DNA from: Curtobacterium sp. 9128
GTDB taxonomy: Bacteria > Actinomycetota > Actinomycetes > Actinomycetales > Microbacteriaceae
DNA: 64,000 nt
Reading direction: 5' to 3'
Assembly: GCF_007673775.1 (NCBI RefSeq)
Contig: NZ_VEAF01000006.1
Coordinates: 186,001 to 250,000, forward strand
Shown one piece after another: positions 44,878-52,482 of the stretch (positions are counted from its first letter, which is position 1; the number at the start of each line of letters is the position of its first letter). Made by a program: the position numbers and the translations under genes. The notes beneath the pieces are model-generated. The model did not search any database. It was given only the letters and a program-made list of their open reading frames with translations, and was not told where the DNA came from.

Positions 44878-45389
44878 CGGGTCACCCCTCGTTCCTGCAG
44901 TGCGAGTCGGAGTGCGCGGAGGCCGTAGTGCAGGCGGGACTTCGCGGTGCCCTCGGGGATGCCGTGCCGCCGGGCGATCTCGGGCACGGTGTGGCCGAGC
45001 CAGTACGCGTCCACGACGACACGACGGTGCTCGGGTGAGAGGGAGGCGAGGGCGTCCGCGACCACGATGCCGTCGAGCACGGCGTCGGTCCGGTCGGGCT
45101 GGACGTCCTCGACGGGGTCGTCGCTGCCCAGCTCACGGCGGTGCCGAGCCGAACGGGCGTCGTCGACCACCAGGTTCCGCGCCACCGTGAACAGCCACGC
45201 GCGCGCCGCGTCCGGTTCCCGTTCGAGCACCGCCGGCCGCTGCCAGGCGCGCACCAGGGTCTCCTGGACGACGTCGTCGGCGAGCGCCCGGTCCGGGGTG
45301 AGGTGACACACGTACCGCAGCAGTGCGTCCGCGTGCTCGGCGTGCAGTGCGACGAGCAGCTCGTCGGCCGGTCGCTCCCCCACGGTCAC
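44874..45389 (-). CDS. ECF RNA polymerase sigma factor (SigK-like)
   Basis: 171 residues. Region 2 is ALLRYVCHLTPDRALADDVV and QETLVRAWQRPAVLER; region 4 is LASLSPEHRRVVVDAYWLGH and TVPEIARRHGIPEGTAKSRL. GTG at 45389 overlaps the YceI stop (GTGA); a second GTG lies two codons on. With the zinc anti-sigma factor it forms a SigK/RskA-type switch. The target promoters cannot be defined here, but an inverted repeat precedes the operon. Confidence 0.94.
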   Translation of the reverse strand: MTVGERPADELLVALHAEHADALLRYVCHLTPDRALADDVVQETLVRAWQRPAVLEREPDAARAWLFTVARNLVVDDARSARHRRELGSDDPVEDVQPDRTDAVLDGIVVADALASLSPEHRRVVVDAYWLGHTVPEIARRHGIPEGTAKSRLHYGLRALRLALQERGVTR

Positions 45390-46069
45390 CTGGCCAGCTC
45401 GAGGGAGAACTCGACCGCGCCGGAGCCGTCGACCTTCACGAAGCCGAGGTCGGGCGCGTCGACGCCGTAGTCGGCGAACGTGACCGGGACCGAGCCGGCG
45501 ACCTGGACGTGGCCGGACCGGTCGACGCCGAGCTGGGCGTCCGTGGACACGGCCTTCGTGACACCGTGCACGGTGAGCTCGCCGCGCAGCGTGACGTCCC
45601 GGTCGGTGCCGGCGAGCGCCGCTCGCACGTCCACGGGCTCGGTCACCCGGAAGGTCGCGGTCGGGAACCGGTCGGTGTCGAGTGCCTGCGTCCGGAAGTA
45701 CGCGTCGCGGGCGGACTCGGGCGTCGTGATCGACGCCACCCGCACCGTGACGGTCGCCCCTCGGAGCGTCCCGTCGGCCACGGTGGCGCTCGCGTCGACG
45801 TCCTCGGTGCGTCCGGTCACGGTCACATCCTGGCCCCGGAGGACCTCGTGCACCCGGTACCCGGCGTAGCTCCCGCCGGTGGCGGTCCACCTGCCGTCGG
45901 CGTCGGCCGCGTCGAGCGTCGCGCCGCCGGTCGGGGCGAGCGACGGCGCGGCGTCGGCCGATCCGTTCACCAGGCCCGCGTACACGACGGGCCCGCCGAT
46001 CACGGCGGCCGCCCCCACGACGACCACGCCGGTGGCGATCCCGAGCAGCACCTTGGTCCGAGTCCTCAT
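45386..46069 (-). CDS. YceI family secreted protein
   Basis: 227 residues. A membrane anchor or signal (KVLLGIATGVVVVGAAAVIG) is followed by about 55 linker residues and the YceI beta-barrel: YAGYRVHEVLRGQDVTVTGR (with V-T-G-R), DAYFRTQALDTDRFPTATFR and ELTVHGVTKAVSTDAQLGVD. YceI proteins bind isoprenoid-like lipids. First gene of the ECF operon, so it is probably a target of the sigma factor and the signal may concern lipid or redox stress. Confidence 0.93.
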   Translation of the reverse strand: MRTRTKVLLGIATGVVVVGAAAVIGGPVVYAGLVNGSADAAPSLAPTGGATLDAADADGRWTATGGSYAGYRVHEVLRGQDVTVTGRTEDVDASATVADGTLRGATVTVRVASITTPESARDAYFRTQALDTDRFPTATFRVTEPVDVRAALAGTDRDVTLRGELTVHGVTKAVSTDAQLGVDRSGHVQVAGSVPVTFADYGVDAPDLGFVKVDGSGAVEFSLELAR

Positions 46070-46088
46070 GCCCGGTCAACGACGCAGC

Positions 46089-46112
46089 GACCCGGATCGT
46101 TCAATCCGGGTC
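46089..46112. promoter_or_regulatory. Inverted repeat in the yceI/lipoprotein divergent promoter region
   Basis: gacccggat-cgttca-atccgggtc, perfect 9-bp arms, lies 20 bases from the YceI start and 97 from the lipoprotein start. A shared operator or promoter element is likely given its place. Confidence 0.5.
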
Positions 46113-46208
46113 GGGATCGAAAGATCCGGCGGGCTGACCCGTGTCACCGGTGAGCGGGACCGCTCCTGCCGGGAGGCCCGGCTCGGTCCCGCAGGACAGG
46201 GGCCACCC

Positions 46209-46787
46209 ATGCGCACCACACGTTCCATCCGTTCCGTGCTGTTCACCGCCGGCGTCGCGTTCGCCGCCCTCGCGCTCGCGGGCTGCTCGACGGGGCCGGC
46301 GTCGTCCGGCAGCTCGTCGGCAGCATCCGGGAGCTCGTCGTCGTCGGACGCTTCGGCGTCGTCCTCGGCACCGACGTCCTCCGGCGGCGCGTACGGGTCC
46401 GCCGACGGCGGCCACAGCGGCGGCGGCCACGGTGCCGACGACGGCATCGCGACCGCGTCGACCACGCTCGGCACCGTCGTCGTCGACGGCAGGGGCATGA
46501 CCGCGTACTTCTATGACGAGGACGTCAAGGGCTCCGGAACGAGCACATGCTCAGGCGGGTGCGCCGCAGCCTGGCCGGCGATCGAGTCCGACACGGCGAA
46601 GCCCGCCGTGTCCGGGGTGACGGGCGAGATCGGCACGATCACGGGCATCGACGGGAAGCTGCAGGTCACGGTCGACGGCCGACCGATCTACACCTACGCG
46701 GCGGACGCGAAGCCGGGCGACGTGACCGGGCAGGGTATCGGCGGGGTCTGGCACGTTGTCAACCCCGACGGCACCGAGCAGAAGTAG
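46209..46787 (+). CDS. Lipoprotein_15 (COG4315) family lipoprotein
   Basis: 192 residues. Signal RSVLFTAGVAFAALALAGCS with lipobox LAGC; a long Ser/Ala linker with a His/Gly patch (GGHSGGGHGADDG); then two copies of the secreted repeat: TLGTVVVDGRGMTAYFYDED with CSGGCAAAWPAI, and GRPIYTYAADAKPGDVTGQG with GVWHVVNPDG. Members are surface lipoproteins of unknown function, some linked to redox or metal stress. Divergent from the YceI/ECF operon and probably under the same sigma factor. Confidence 0.9.
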   Translation: MRTTRSIRSVLFTAGVAFAALALAGCSTGPASSGSSSAASGSSSSSDASASSSAPTSSGGAYGSADGGHSGGGHGADDGIATASTTLGTVVVDGRGMTAYFYDEDVKGSGTSTCSGGCAAAWPAIESDTAKPAVSGVTGEIGTITGIDGKLQVTVDGRPIYTYAADAKPGDVTGQGIGGVWHVVNPDGTEQK

Positions 46788-46868
46788 CTGACGAGCGGGC
46801 TTCTGGCCAGACCCATGACCCGGGAGGCAGCATTCCGGGCCGCAGTTCCTGAGGGGCGGCAGGCTCAG

Positions 46869-47090
46869 TCAGCGGTGATGGTAGAAGTTTGCCTGTGCCT
46901 CGCGCAACGCATCAGCGAGCTCCTGGTCACTCTGCTCGACGGCCCACGAGCGAGCACCGAAGTCGGTGAACTTCGCCACCCACACTGAGAACACGACGAG
47001 GGCGACGAACACGACCGCGGCTCCGATCCACCACCCGATACTCGGAGCATAACCGGCGGGCGAAATCCTGTCGCGCCCCAGCACGAACAT
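46869..47090 (-). CDS. Small membrane protein, 73 aa
   Basis: A single membrane helix SIGWWIGAAVVFVALVVFSV (residues 17-36) and a charged tail (SDQELADALREAQANFYHHR). The only ATG in frame (47090) lies inside a hairpin, so the true start may be a later codon or the gene may be leaderless; the first 12 residues are doubtful. No family recognised; similar DUF2510-like short proteins lack a clear role. Confidence 0.6.
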   Translation of the reverse strand: MFVLGRDRISPAGYAPSIGWWIGAAVVFVALVVFSVWVAKFTDFGARSWAVEQSDQELADALREAQANFYHHR

Positions 47091-47123
47091 CGCGCCCCGT
47101 CGTGTCGGGGCGCGATGTTCGTG
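47082..47123. terminator. Perfect 18-bp hairpin after the glycosylase gene
   Basis: cacgaacatcgcgccccg / cggggcgcgatgttcgtg, loop tcgtgt, 34 bases past the glycosylase stop. It overlaps the ATG of the next minus-strand gene (47088-47090). Confidence 0.85.
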
Positions 47124-47156
47124 GCGGGGTGCGAAGCGGGTACGCCGGGCGCCGGC

Positions 47157-48110
47157 TCAGTGGTGGCGGTGGTCCTGGATCGTCATCCGCGGCCCGAACG
47201 CCGGCTTCCGGAACCCGCTGCCGCCGATGAGCCGCACGATGCGCTCGCGGTGTCCGCGCCACGGCTCGAGGAGCTCGAGCATCCCGTCGTCGTCGACCGG
47301 GCCGCCCGTCAGCGCCCACCCGACGAGCGCCGGCACGTGGTAGTCCCCGACGCTCGGCGAGTCCGGGTCGCCGTGGGAGCGCTGCGCGGTCTCGGCAGCG
47401 GTCCACTTCCCGATGCCGGGGACCGACTGCAGCCGCGCGGCGACGACGGAGCCCCCGCGCCCGAGCGCCAGCGTCCGCTCGAGTGCGGGCGCGACCTTCA
47501 CCGCCCGCATCACGGTGGCGGAGCGCCCGGGTTCGATCCCGGCCCGGTGCCACTCCCAGCTCGGCACCTTCGCCCACTCTGCCGCCGACGGGGGCACGAC
47601 CATGCCGACCGGGGCCGGCCCCGGCGCGGGGGTGCCGTAGCGGCGGAGGAGGTACCGCCAGGCGCCCCAGGCCTGCCGCGATGTGACCTTCTGCTCCATG
47701 ATCGCCGGCACGAGCATCGCGACGACGGTGTTCGTGCGGCACAGCCGCAGGCCCGGCTGCCGGTGCCGGGCGTCGGCGAGGAACGCGTGTGCGGAGACGT
47801 CGAGGTCGGACCAGTCGTCCCCGCGCCCGACCAGGTCCGGGCCGTGGTCGACCGCCCACTCGGCGCCGTCGCCCCACGCGGAGATCGCGATCGTGTCCCC
47901 GGCCTGCCGGATCACCACCGAGGCGGGCCCCTCCGGCGTGCGGAGCCCGAGCCACACGTCGGACCCGACCACCCGGAACGCGGGGTCACCGGAGCCGCGC
48001 TGCAGGGGCCGGAGGGTCGCGGCGACGTGCACCGGGCCTCCCGGCCGCCAGTGGGTGTCGAACCGCCGCACGCCGCGCGCCGGAGCCGGGTCGAGACGGG
48101 CGAGGCGCAT
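47157..48110 (-). CDS. DNA-3-methyladenine glycosylase II-like (AlkA/HhH-GPD)
   Basis: 317 residues. An N-terminal AlkA-like domain (VHVAATLRPLQRGSGDPAFR) precedes the HhH-GPD core: AIMEQKVTSRQAWGAWRYLL, hairpin LQSVPGIGKWTAAETAQRSH, and the catalytic Asp in SVGDYHVPALVGWALTGG. Removes alkylated bases from DNA. ATG 48110 (MRLARLDPAPARG) is preferred to the GTG upstream. Divergent from pfkA. Confidence 0.92.
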   Translation of the reverse strand: MRLARLDPAPARGVRRFDTHWRPGGPVHVAATLRPLQRGSGDPAFRVVGSDVWLGLRTPEGPASVVIRQAGDTIAISAWGDGAEWAVDHGPDLVGRGDDWSDLDVSAHAFLADARHRQPGLRLCRTNTVVAMLVPAIMEQKVTSRQAWGAWRYLLRRYGTPAPGPAPVGMVVPPSAAEWAKVPSWEWHRAGIEPGRSATVMRAVKVAPALERTLALGRGGSVVAARLQSVPGIGKWTAAETAQRSHGDPDSPSVGDYHVPALVGWALTGGPVDDDGMLELLEPWRGHRERIVRLIGGSGFRKPAFGPRMTIQDHRHH

Positions 48111-48183
48111 GACTGGGATGGTAAGCCAGACCACCGTCGGCCAAGATGGGACCTGATCCTCTCACCCGACATCGGAGTCACCC

Positions 48184-49212
48184 ATGCGCATCGGCATCCT
48201 CACCTCCGGCGGCGACTGCCCCGGACTCAACGCGGTCATCCGGGCGGCCGTCCTCAAGGGCATCGCGATCCACGGCCACGAGTTCGTGGGGTTCCGCGAC
48301 GGTTGGCGCGGTGTCGTCGAGGCCGACGTCGTCCCGCTCGGACGCAAGGAGATCCAGGGCATCGCGAAGCAGGGCGGCACGATCCTCGGGACGAGCCGCA
48401 CGAACCCGTTCGAGGGCGAGAAGGGCGGGGTGGAGAACATCCAGGCCAACCTCGCGCGGCTCGGCATCGACGCGATGATCGCGATCGGCGGCGAGGGGAC
48501 CCTGGCGGCGGCGAAGCGCCTGACCGACGCGGGACTGAAGATCGTCGGCGTGCCGAAGACGGTCGACAACGACCTCGGCGCCACCGACTACACGTTCGGG
48601 TTCGACACGGCCGTGGAGATCGCGACCGAGGCGATGGACCGCCTGCGCACCACCGGCGAGTCGCACTCGCGCTGCATGGTCGCCGAGGTGATGGGGCGCC
48701 ACGTCGGGTGGATCGCGCTGCACTCGGGCATGGCCGCAGGCGCGCACGCGATCCTCATCCCGGAGCAGAAGACGAGCATGGAGCAGATCGCGGGGTGGGT
48801 GCAGTCCGCGTACGACCGTGGCCGCGCGCCGCTGGTGGTCGTCGCGGAGGGCTTCGTGCCCGACCACGAGGACAACGCGCACTCCGAGCGCGGCCTCGAC
48901 GCGTTCGGTCGCCCGCGGCTCGGGGGCATCGGCGAGCGCCTCGCGCCGCTCATCGAGGAGATGACGGGCATCGAGACGCGTGCGACGACCCTCGGGCACA
49001 TCCAGCGCGGTGGCACCCCGACCGCCTACGACCGGGTGCTCTCGACGCGGCTCGGGCTCGCCGCGATCGACTCGGTGGTCGAGGAACGCTGGGGCCGGAT
49101 GGTCGCGCTGCGCGGGACCGACATCCTGCACGTGTCGTTCGAGGACGCCCTGGGCGAGCTGAAGACGGTGCCGCAGGCGCGGTTCGACGAGGCGGCGATC
49201 CTGTTCGGGTGA
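48184..49212 (+). CDS. pfkA: 6-phosphofructokinase, ATP type with Lys at the 124 position
   Basis: 342 residues. MRIGILTSGGDCPGLNAVIR and GVPKTVDNDLGATDYTFGFD are the main signatures. At the donor site the residues are GGEG (102-105) and PKTVDND (Lys125), i.e. Gly at the position 104 equivalent and Lys at 124. Known families with Asp104/Lys124 use pyrophosphate and Gly104/Gly124 use ATP; the Gly/Lys mix occurs in actinobacterial ATP-dependent enzymes, so ATP is predicted. The ATG is preceded by GAGTCACC. A 160-base spacer with a palindromic element follows. Confidence 0.96.
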   Translation: MRIGILTSGGDCPGLNAVIRAAVLKGIAIHGHEFVGFRDGWRGVVEADVVPLGRKEIQGIAKQGGTILGTSRTNPFEGEKGGVENIQANLARLGIDAMIAIGGEGTLAAAKRLTDAGLKIVGVPKTVDNDLGATDYTFGFDTAVEIATEAMDRLRTTGESHSRCMVAEVMGRHVGWIALHSGMAAGAHAILIPEQKTSMEQIAGWVQSAYDRGRAPLVVVAEGFVPDHEDNAHSERGLDAFGRPRLGGIGERLAPLIEEMTGIETRATTLGHIQRGGTPTAYDRVLSTRLGLAAIDSVVEERWGRMVALRGTDILHVSFEDALGELKTVPQARFDEAAILFG

Positions 49213-49239
49213 GCCGAGCGGGTTCCGAGGGCGGGGGGG

Positions 49240-49299
49240 GTCGACTCGGAACGACATCGTCGCTGTCGTGCGACATCGACCCTGTCGTTCCGGGTCGAC
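49240..49299. repeat. 60-base palindromic intergenic element
   Basis: Arms gtcgactcggaacgaca and tgtcgttccgggtcgac are complementary except one position, with an inner dyad tgtcg-tgcgaca. It lies 28 bases past the pfkA stop and shares its core (cggaacgaca...cgtcg.tgtcg) with the elements at 34231-34601. Confidence 0.8.
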
Positions 49300-49373
49300 G
49301 CGGGCCGCGGGGCGGCGCAGGTCCGCCCGGCAGCGCCCGGCACGGCCTGGAGGCTCGGGGTAGCGTTCGGCGC

Positions 49374-50351
49374 GTGACCCGCGCCGTCCTCGCCTCCCGT
49401 TCCACCGCACCCGCCGTCACGTCGATCGACGTCCCCGACCCGGGCCCCGGCGAGGCGCTCGTCGACGTCGCGTACTCGAGCGTGAACTACAAGGACGGAC
49501 TCGCACTGGCCGGCGACCCCGGCGTCGCCCGCGTCGACCCGCTCGTGCCGGGGATCGATGTGGTGGGCACCGTGGCGGCGCTCGGGCCCGGCGTCCACGA
49601 CGTCGCGATCGGCGACCGCGTGGTGCTCAACGGCGCCGGCGCGGGTGAGACCCGGCACGGCGGCTGGGCGACGCAGGCGGTGGTGCCGGCGGCGTCGCTC
49701 GTGGTGCTCCCCGACGGCGTGCCCGAGGACTTCGCCGCGGCGATCGGTACCGCCGGGTTCACCGCGGCGCTCAGCGTGCTGGCGCTCGCCCGCTTCGTCG
49801 AGCCGTCGGACGGCCCGGTCCTCGTCACGGGGGCCTCCGGCGGCGTGGGCTCGGTGGCGATCCCCCTCCTCGCCGGCCGCGGGTACGAGGTGACGGCGTC
49901 CACCGGACGTCTCGAGCACACCGACGCGCTGCGGGCGCTCGGCGCGAGTGACGTCGTGGACCGGAAGACCCTCGGCGAGCGCGGGAAGCCGATGCAGAAG
50001 GCGGTATGGGCCGGCGCGGTGGACAGCGTCGGCGGTGCGACGCTGGCGAACCTGCTCGCCGCGACACGGTGGGGCGGGGCCGTCACGGCGTGCGGTCTGG
50101 CGCAGGACGTGCAGCTGCCCACCACGGTGCTCCCGTTCATCCTGCGCGGGGTGTCCCTGCTCGGCATCAACTCGGTCGACGCTCCCCACGCGCTGCGCGT
50201 CCGGGCATGGGCGATGCTCGCCGACGAGCTCGACCCGGCCCGCCTCGCCGCGGTGACCCGGACGGTGTCGCTGGACGAGGCGGTCGCGCTGGGCCCGGAG
50301 ATCGTCGCGGGTCGGGTCCACGGCCGGACGATCGTCGACCCGTCGCGGTGA
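49374..50351 (+). CDS. MDR family oxidoreductase (acrylyl-CoA reductase/YhdH-like)
   Basis: 325 residues from GTG 49374. The opening VDVAYSSVNYKDGLALAGDP, the NADP motif VTGASGGVGSVAIPLLAGRG and the late LLGINSVDAPHALRVRAWAM are typical of the YhdH/AcuI branch of zinc-independent quinone-oxidoreductase-like enzymes, which reduce acryloyl-CoA with NADPH. No ligands for structural zinc are seen, as expected for the branch. Its promoter region contains a copy of TGGAGGCTCGG at 49348. Confidence 0.94.
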   Translation: MTRAVLASRSTAPAVTSIDVPDPGPGEALVDVAYSSVNYKDGLALAGDPGVARVDPLVPGIDVVGTVAALGPGVHDVAIGDRVVLNGAGAGETRHGGWATQAVVPAASLVVLPDGVPEDFAAAIGTAGFTAALSVLALARFVEPSDGPVLVTGASGGVGSVAIPLLAGRGYEVTASTGRLEHTDALRALGASDVVDRKTLGERGKPMQKAVWAGAVDSVGGATLANLLAATRWGGAVTACGLAQDVQLPTTVLPFILRGVSLLGINSVDAPHALRVRAWAMLADELDPARLAAVTRTVSLDEAVALGPEIVAGRVHGRTIVDPSR

Positions 50352-50363
50352 CGTACTGGTGTC

Positions 50364-50424
50364 GTAGTATTCTACAAGCGCTTGCCATTTGACACGTTAG
50401 GATTTGAATTCCGTACACGTGTCA
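50364..50424. promoter_or_regulatory. AT-rich dyad region before the GntR gene
   Basis: Contains palindromes gtag-tatt-ctac (50364-50375), caagcgcttg (50375-50384) and an inverted pair tgacacgt / acgtgtca (50390-50397 and 50417-50424) around gaattc. TTGACA within it could serve as -35. Base composition is far lower in G+C than the surroundings. A likely operator for the downstream GntR protein. Confidence 0.55.
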
Positions 50425-50438
50425 TGTGAGGAGCACCG

Positions 50439-51107
50439 ATGCCGGTCCCGAAGTCAACCGTCGAGAACTCGCCACGGAAGCTCCTCCGCGACGTCGTCTA
50501 CGAGAAGATGCTCGCGGCCCTCCGCGACGGCACGCTCCAGCACGGCGAACGTCTCAACGACGACGAGCTGGTCCAGTGGCTCGGGGTCAGTCGCACCCCC
50601 ATCCGCGAGGCGATCGCGAAGCTCGTCGACATCGGCCTCGTCGAGATGGAGGCGAACCGCTACACCCGCGTCGCGACCCCGACGTTCGACGACTGGGTGA
50701 CCGCGACCCGGGCGATGGCCGGTTTCTCCGAGCTCAGCCTGCGCTGGGGCGTCCCGACGTACTCCGACGACGAGGCCGACGAGCTCGCCGGACTGCTCGA
50801 CAAGGCCGACGGGCTGCGGAAGGTCCGCGACTACGGGTTCAGCGGCGCCGTCACCGAGATCATCGAGTTCGCGATCGCGCACTCCGGCAACCCGCTCGTG
50901 CAGACCGCGGGCGTCGGCGCCCTCGAGCGCGTCCGCTTCACCCTCAACCCGACCCCGCCGTTCGAGCAGTACGGGTCCGAGGCGTTCTTCTCCATCCTGC
51001 GCGACGCCCTCGACGAGCGGGACGGCGAGACCGCGGCGGAGGCCGGCCGTGCGCTGACGCGGAACTTCGAGCAGCACATCGAGGCAGTGCGCGCCGCGAG
51101 GGGCTGA
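50439..51107 (+). CDS. GntR family transcriptional regulator
   Basis: 222 residues. The winged helix is KLLRDVVYEKMLAALRDGTL, LNDDELVQWLGVSRTPIREA and IAKLVDIGLVEMEANRYTRV; an all-helical FCD-type effector domain follows (about 85-215). Good ribosome site GAGGAG seven bases before the ATG. The next gene starts one base after its stop and encodes two more such units, so the three probably act together. It most likely binds the dyads just upstream. Confidence 0.93.
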   Translation: MPVPKSTVENSPRKLLRDVVYEKMLAALRDGTLQHGERLNDDELVQWLGVSRTPIREAIAKLVDIGLVEMEANRYTRVATPTFDDWVTATRAMAGFSELSLRWGVPTYSDDEADELAGLLDKADGLRKVRDYGFSGAVTEIIEFAIAHSGNPLVQTAGVGALERVRFTLNPTPPFEQYGSEAFFSILRDALDERDGETAAEAGRALTRNFEQHIEAVRAARG

Positions 51108-51108
51108 G

Positions 51109-52482
51109 ATGTCGTTCGTCGGGGCCTGGGGCGGTACGAGCGCCGGCGCCTTCGACGAGCCGTACCGCCGCCTGCTCGAGGCGCACCGTGACGGGACGCT
51201 CGAGCGCGGCGTGCCGCTCCGGGACGTCGAGGTCGCCCGGACGATCGGCGTGCCGCGCCTGCTGGTCCGCGGGGGTCTCGCGCGGTTGGCGGACGCCGGG
51301 CTCGCGACCATGGACGACCAGGGCACCGTCGTCCTGCACGTGACCGGGTTCGCGTCGTGGCACGCCGCCCAGGTCTGGTGGCTCGCGGTCTTCGAGCTCA
51401 CCGCCAGGACGGCGGTGCCGGTGCTCACCGACGAGGACGTCGAGGCGTTCGAGACCCTCGTCACCGCCACCGCGCGGCAGGGAGCACTGCGGAGCGACAC
51501 CTTCGCGCCGCTGTTCACCGACTGTCTGCGCTTCCTGGTCGACCGCTCCCCGAACGCCCTCGCGCGGCGGGAGGCCGGCTTCGTGCTCGACGAGCTGCTG
51601 TCCGCGCAGGAGTCCGTCCCCGCCTGGGCCGTCTGGGACTCCGACGCGTTCCTCCTCGTGGCGGCGCGTGCGGCGCGCTCCCGGGACCCCGAGCTGATGG
51701 TCGACGCGGTCCACGCCTACGCCGACCTCGCCACCGGTCCCCACCTCGACTCCGTCCGTGCGGCGTTCGGCCTGCCGAGCGAGCCGGCGCCGGCGTGGGA
51801 ACGGGTCGACCCAGAGGACCTCGAGCCACCGTGGCGCCGTGACCCCGCCTGGCGCACGGTGCTCGGCGCGGTCCGCAGCGGTGTCCTCCCGCGCGGGACG
51901 GAGCACACCGTGGGACAGCTGGCGCAGCGCTTCGGGATGGACCTGCCGGTCCTGATGCCGCAGCTCCGTCGGCTCCAGCAGATCGGCCTCGCAGAACCGA
52001 CGGCCGACGGCGCCGTGCGGCTGACCGACCCGACGCTCGCGGACTGGCGCGACGCCGGGCAGCTCCTCGACGCCGCTTCCGAGCGGTGCACCGCCCTGGT
52101 CGTCCCCCTGCTCACGCCGGCGGACCGACGGGCCCTGGCCGACCTCGTGGAGCTGCTGCGGTACCAGAGCACGGTGCACGACCAGGCCTTCACCGCGAGC
52201 GTCCTGCAGACCGCCCGGTTCTTCGCGGAGCGCTGCGGGTCCCCGCGACTCCGGAACGCGACCAGGATCGCCCTCGCCCGGGTGGCCTACGTCGTCGACC
52301 ACCCGCCGGACTTCGAGCAGTGGTTCATCGAGGACTACCTCGCGCCGCTCGAACAGGCCGCGGCGGACGCGGACCCGATGCTCGCGACCGAGGCCTCGCA
52401 CGCGCTCCGCCGGCACGCGGACCGGCAGTTCGCCACCGCGATGCGCAACGACGCAGCGCGGTACGGCACGATGGACGCGTGA
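51109..52482 (+). CDS. Tandem GntR-like protein (two wHTH-helical units), 457 aa
   Basis: Two consecutive copies of the domain order seen in the preceding gene. The first unit begins FDEPYRRLLEAHRDGTLERG, with LRDVEVARTIGVPRLLVRGG and LARLADAGLATMDDQGTVVL; the second begins RTVLGAVRSGVLPRGTEHTV, with LAQRFGMDLPVLMPQLRRLQ and QIGLAEPTADGAVRLTDPTL. Each has a helical C-terminal part (about 90-225 and 320-440). The DNA-recognition helix PLLVRGGLARL is degenerate compared with SRTPIREAIAKL, so DNA binding may be weak and the role may be to form heteromers with the first protein. No family name is known to me for the fused form. Confidence 0.8.
   Translation: MSFVGAWGGTSAGAFDEPYRRLLEAHRDGTLERGVPLRDVEVARTIGVPRLLVRGGLARLADAGLATMDDQGTVVLHVTGFASWHAAQVWWLAVFELTARTAVPVLTDEDVEAFETLVTATARQGALRSDTFAPLFTDCLRFLVDRSPNALARREAGFVLDELLSAQESVPAWAVWDSDAFLLVAARAARSRDPELMVDAVHAYADLATGPHLDSVRAAFGLPSEPAPAWERVDPEDLEPPWRRDPAWRTVLGAVRSGVLPRGTEHTVGQLAQRFGMDLPVLMPQLRRLQQIGLAEPTADGAVRLTDPTLADWRDAGQLLDAASERCTALVVPLLTPADRRALADLVELLRYQSTVHDQAFTASVLQTARFFAERCGSPRLRNATRIALARVAYVVDHPPDFEQWFIEDYLAPLEQAAADADPMLATEASHALRRHADRQFATAMRNDAARYGTMDA

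Noticed and set aside
46865-47050. A 61-aa minus-strand frame starting MLRVSGGG
   Set aside because: Overlaps the 73-aa membrane protein in another frame and has Ser/Arg-rich shadow composition.
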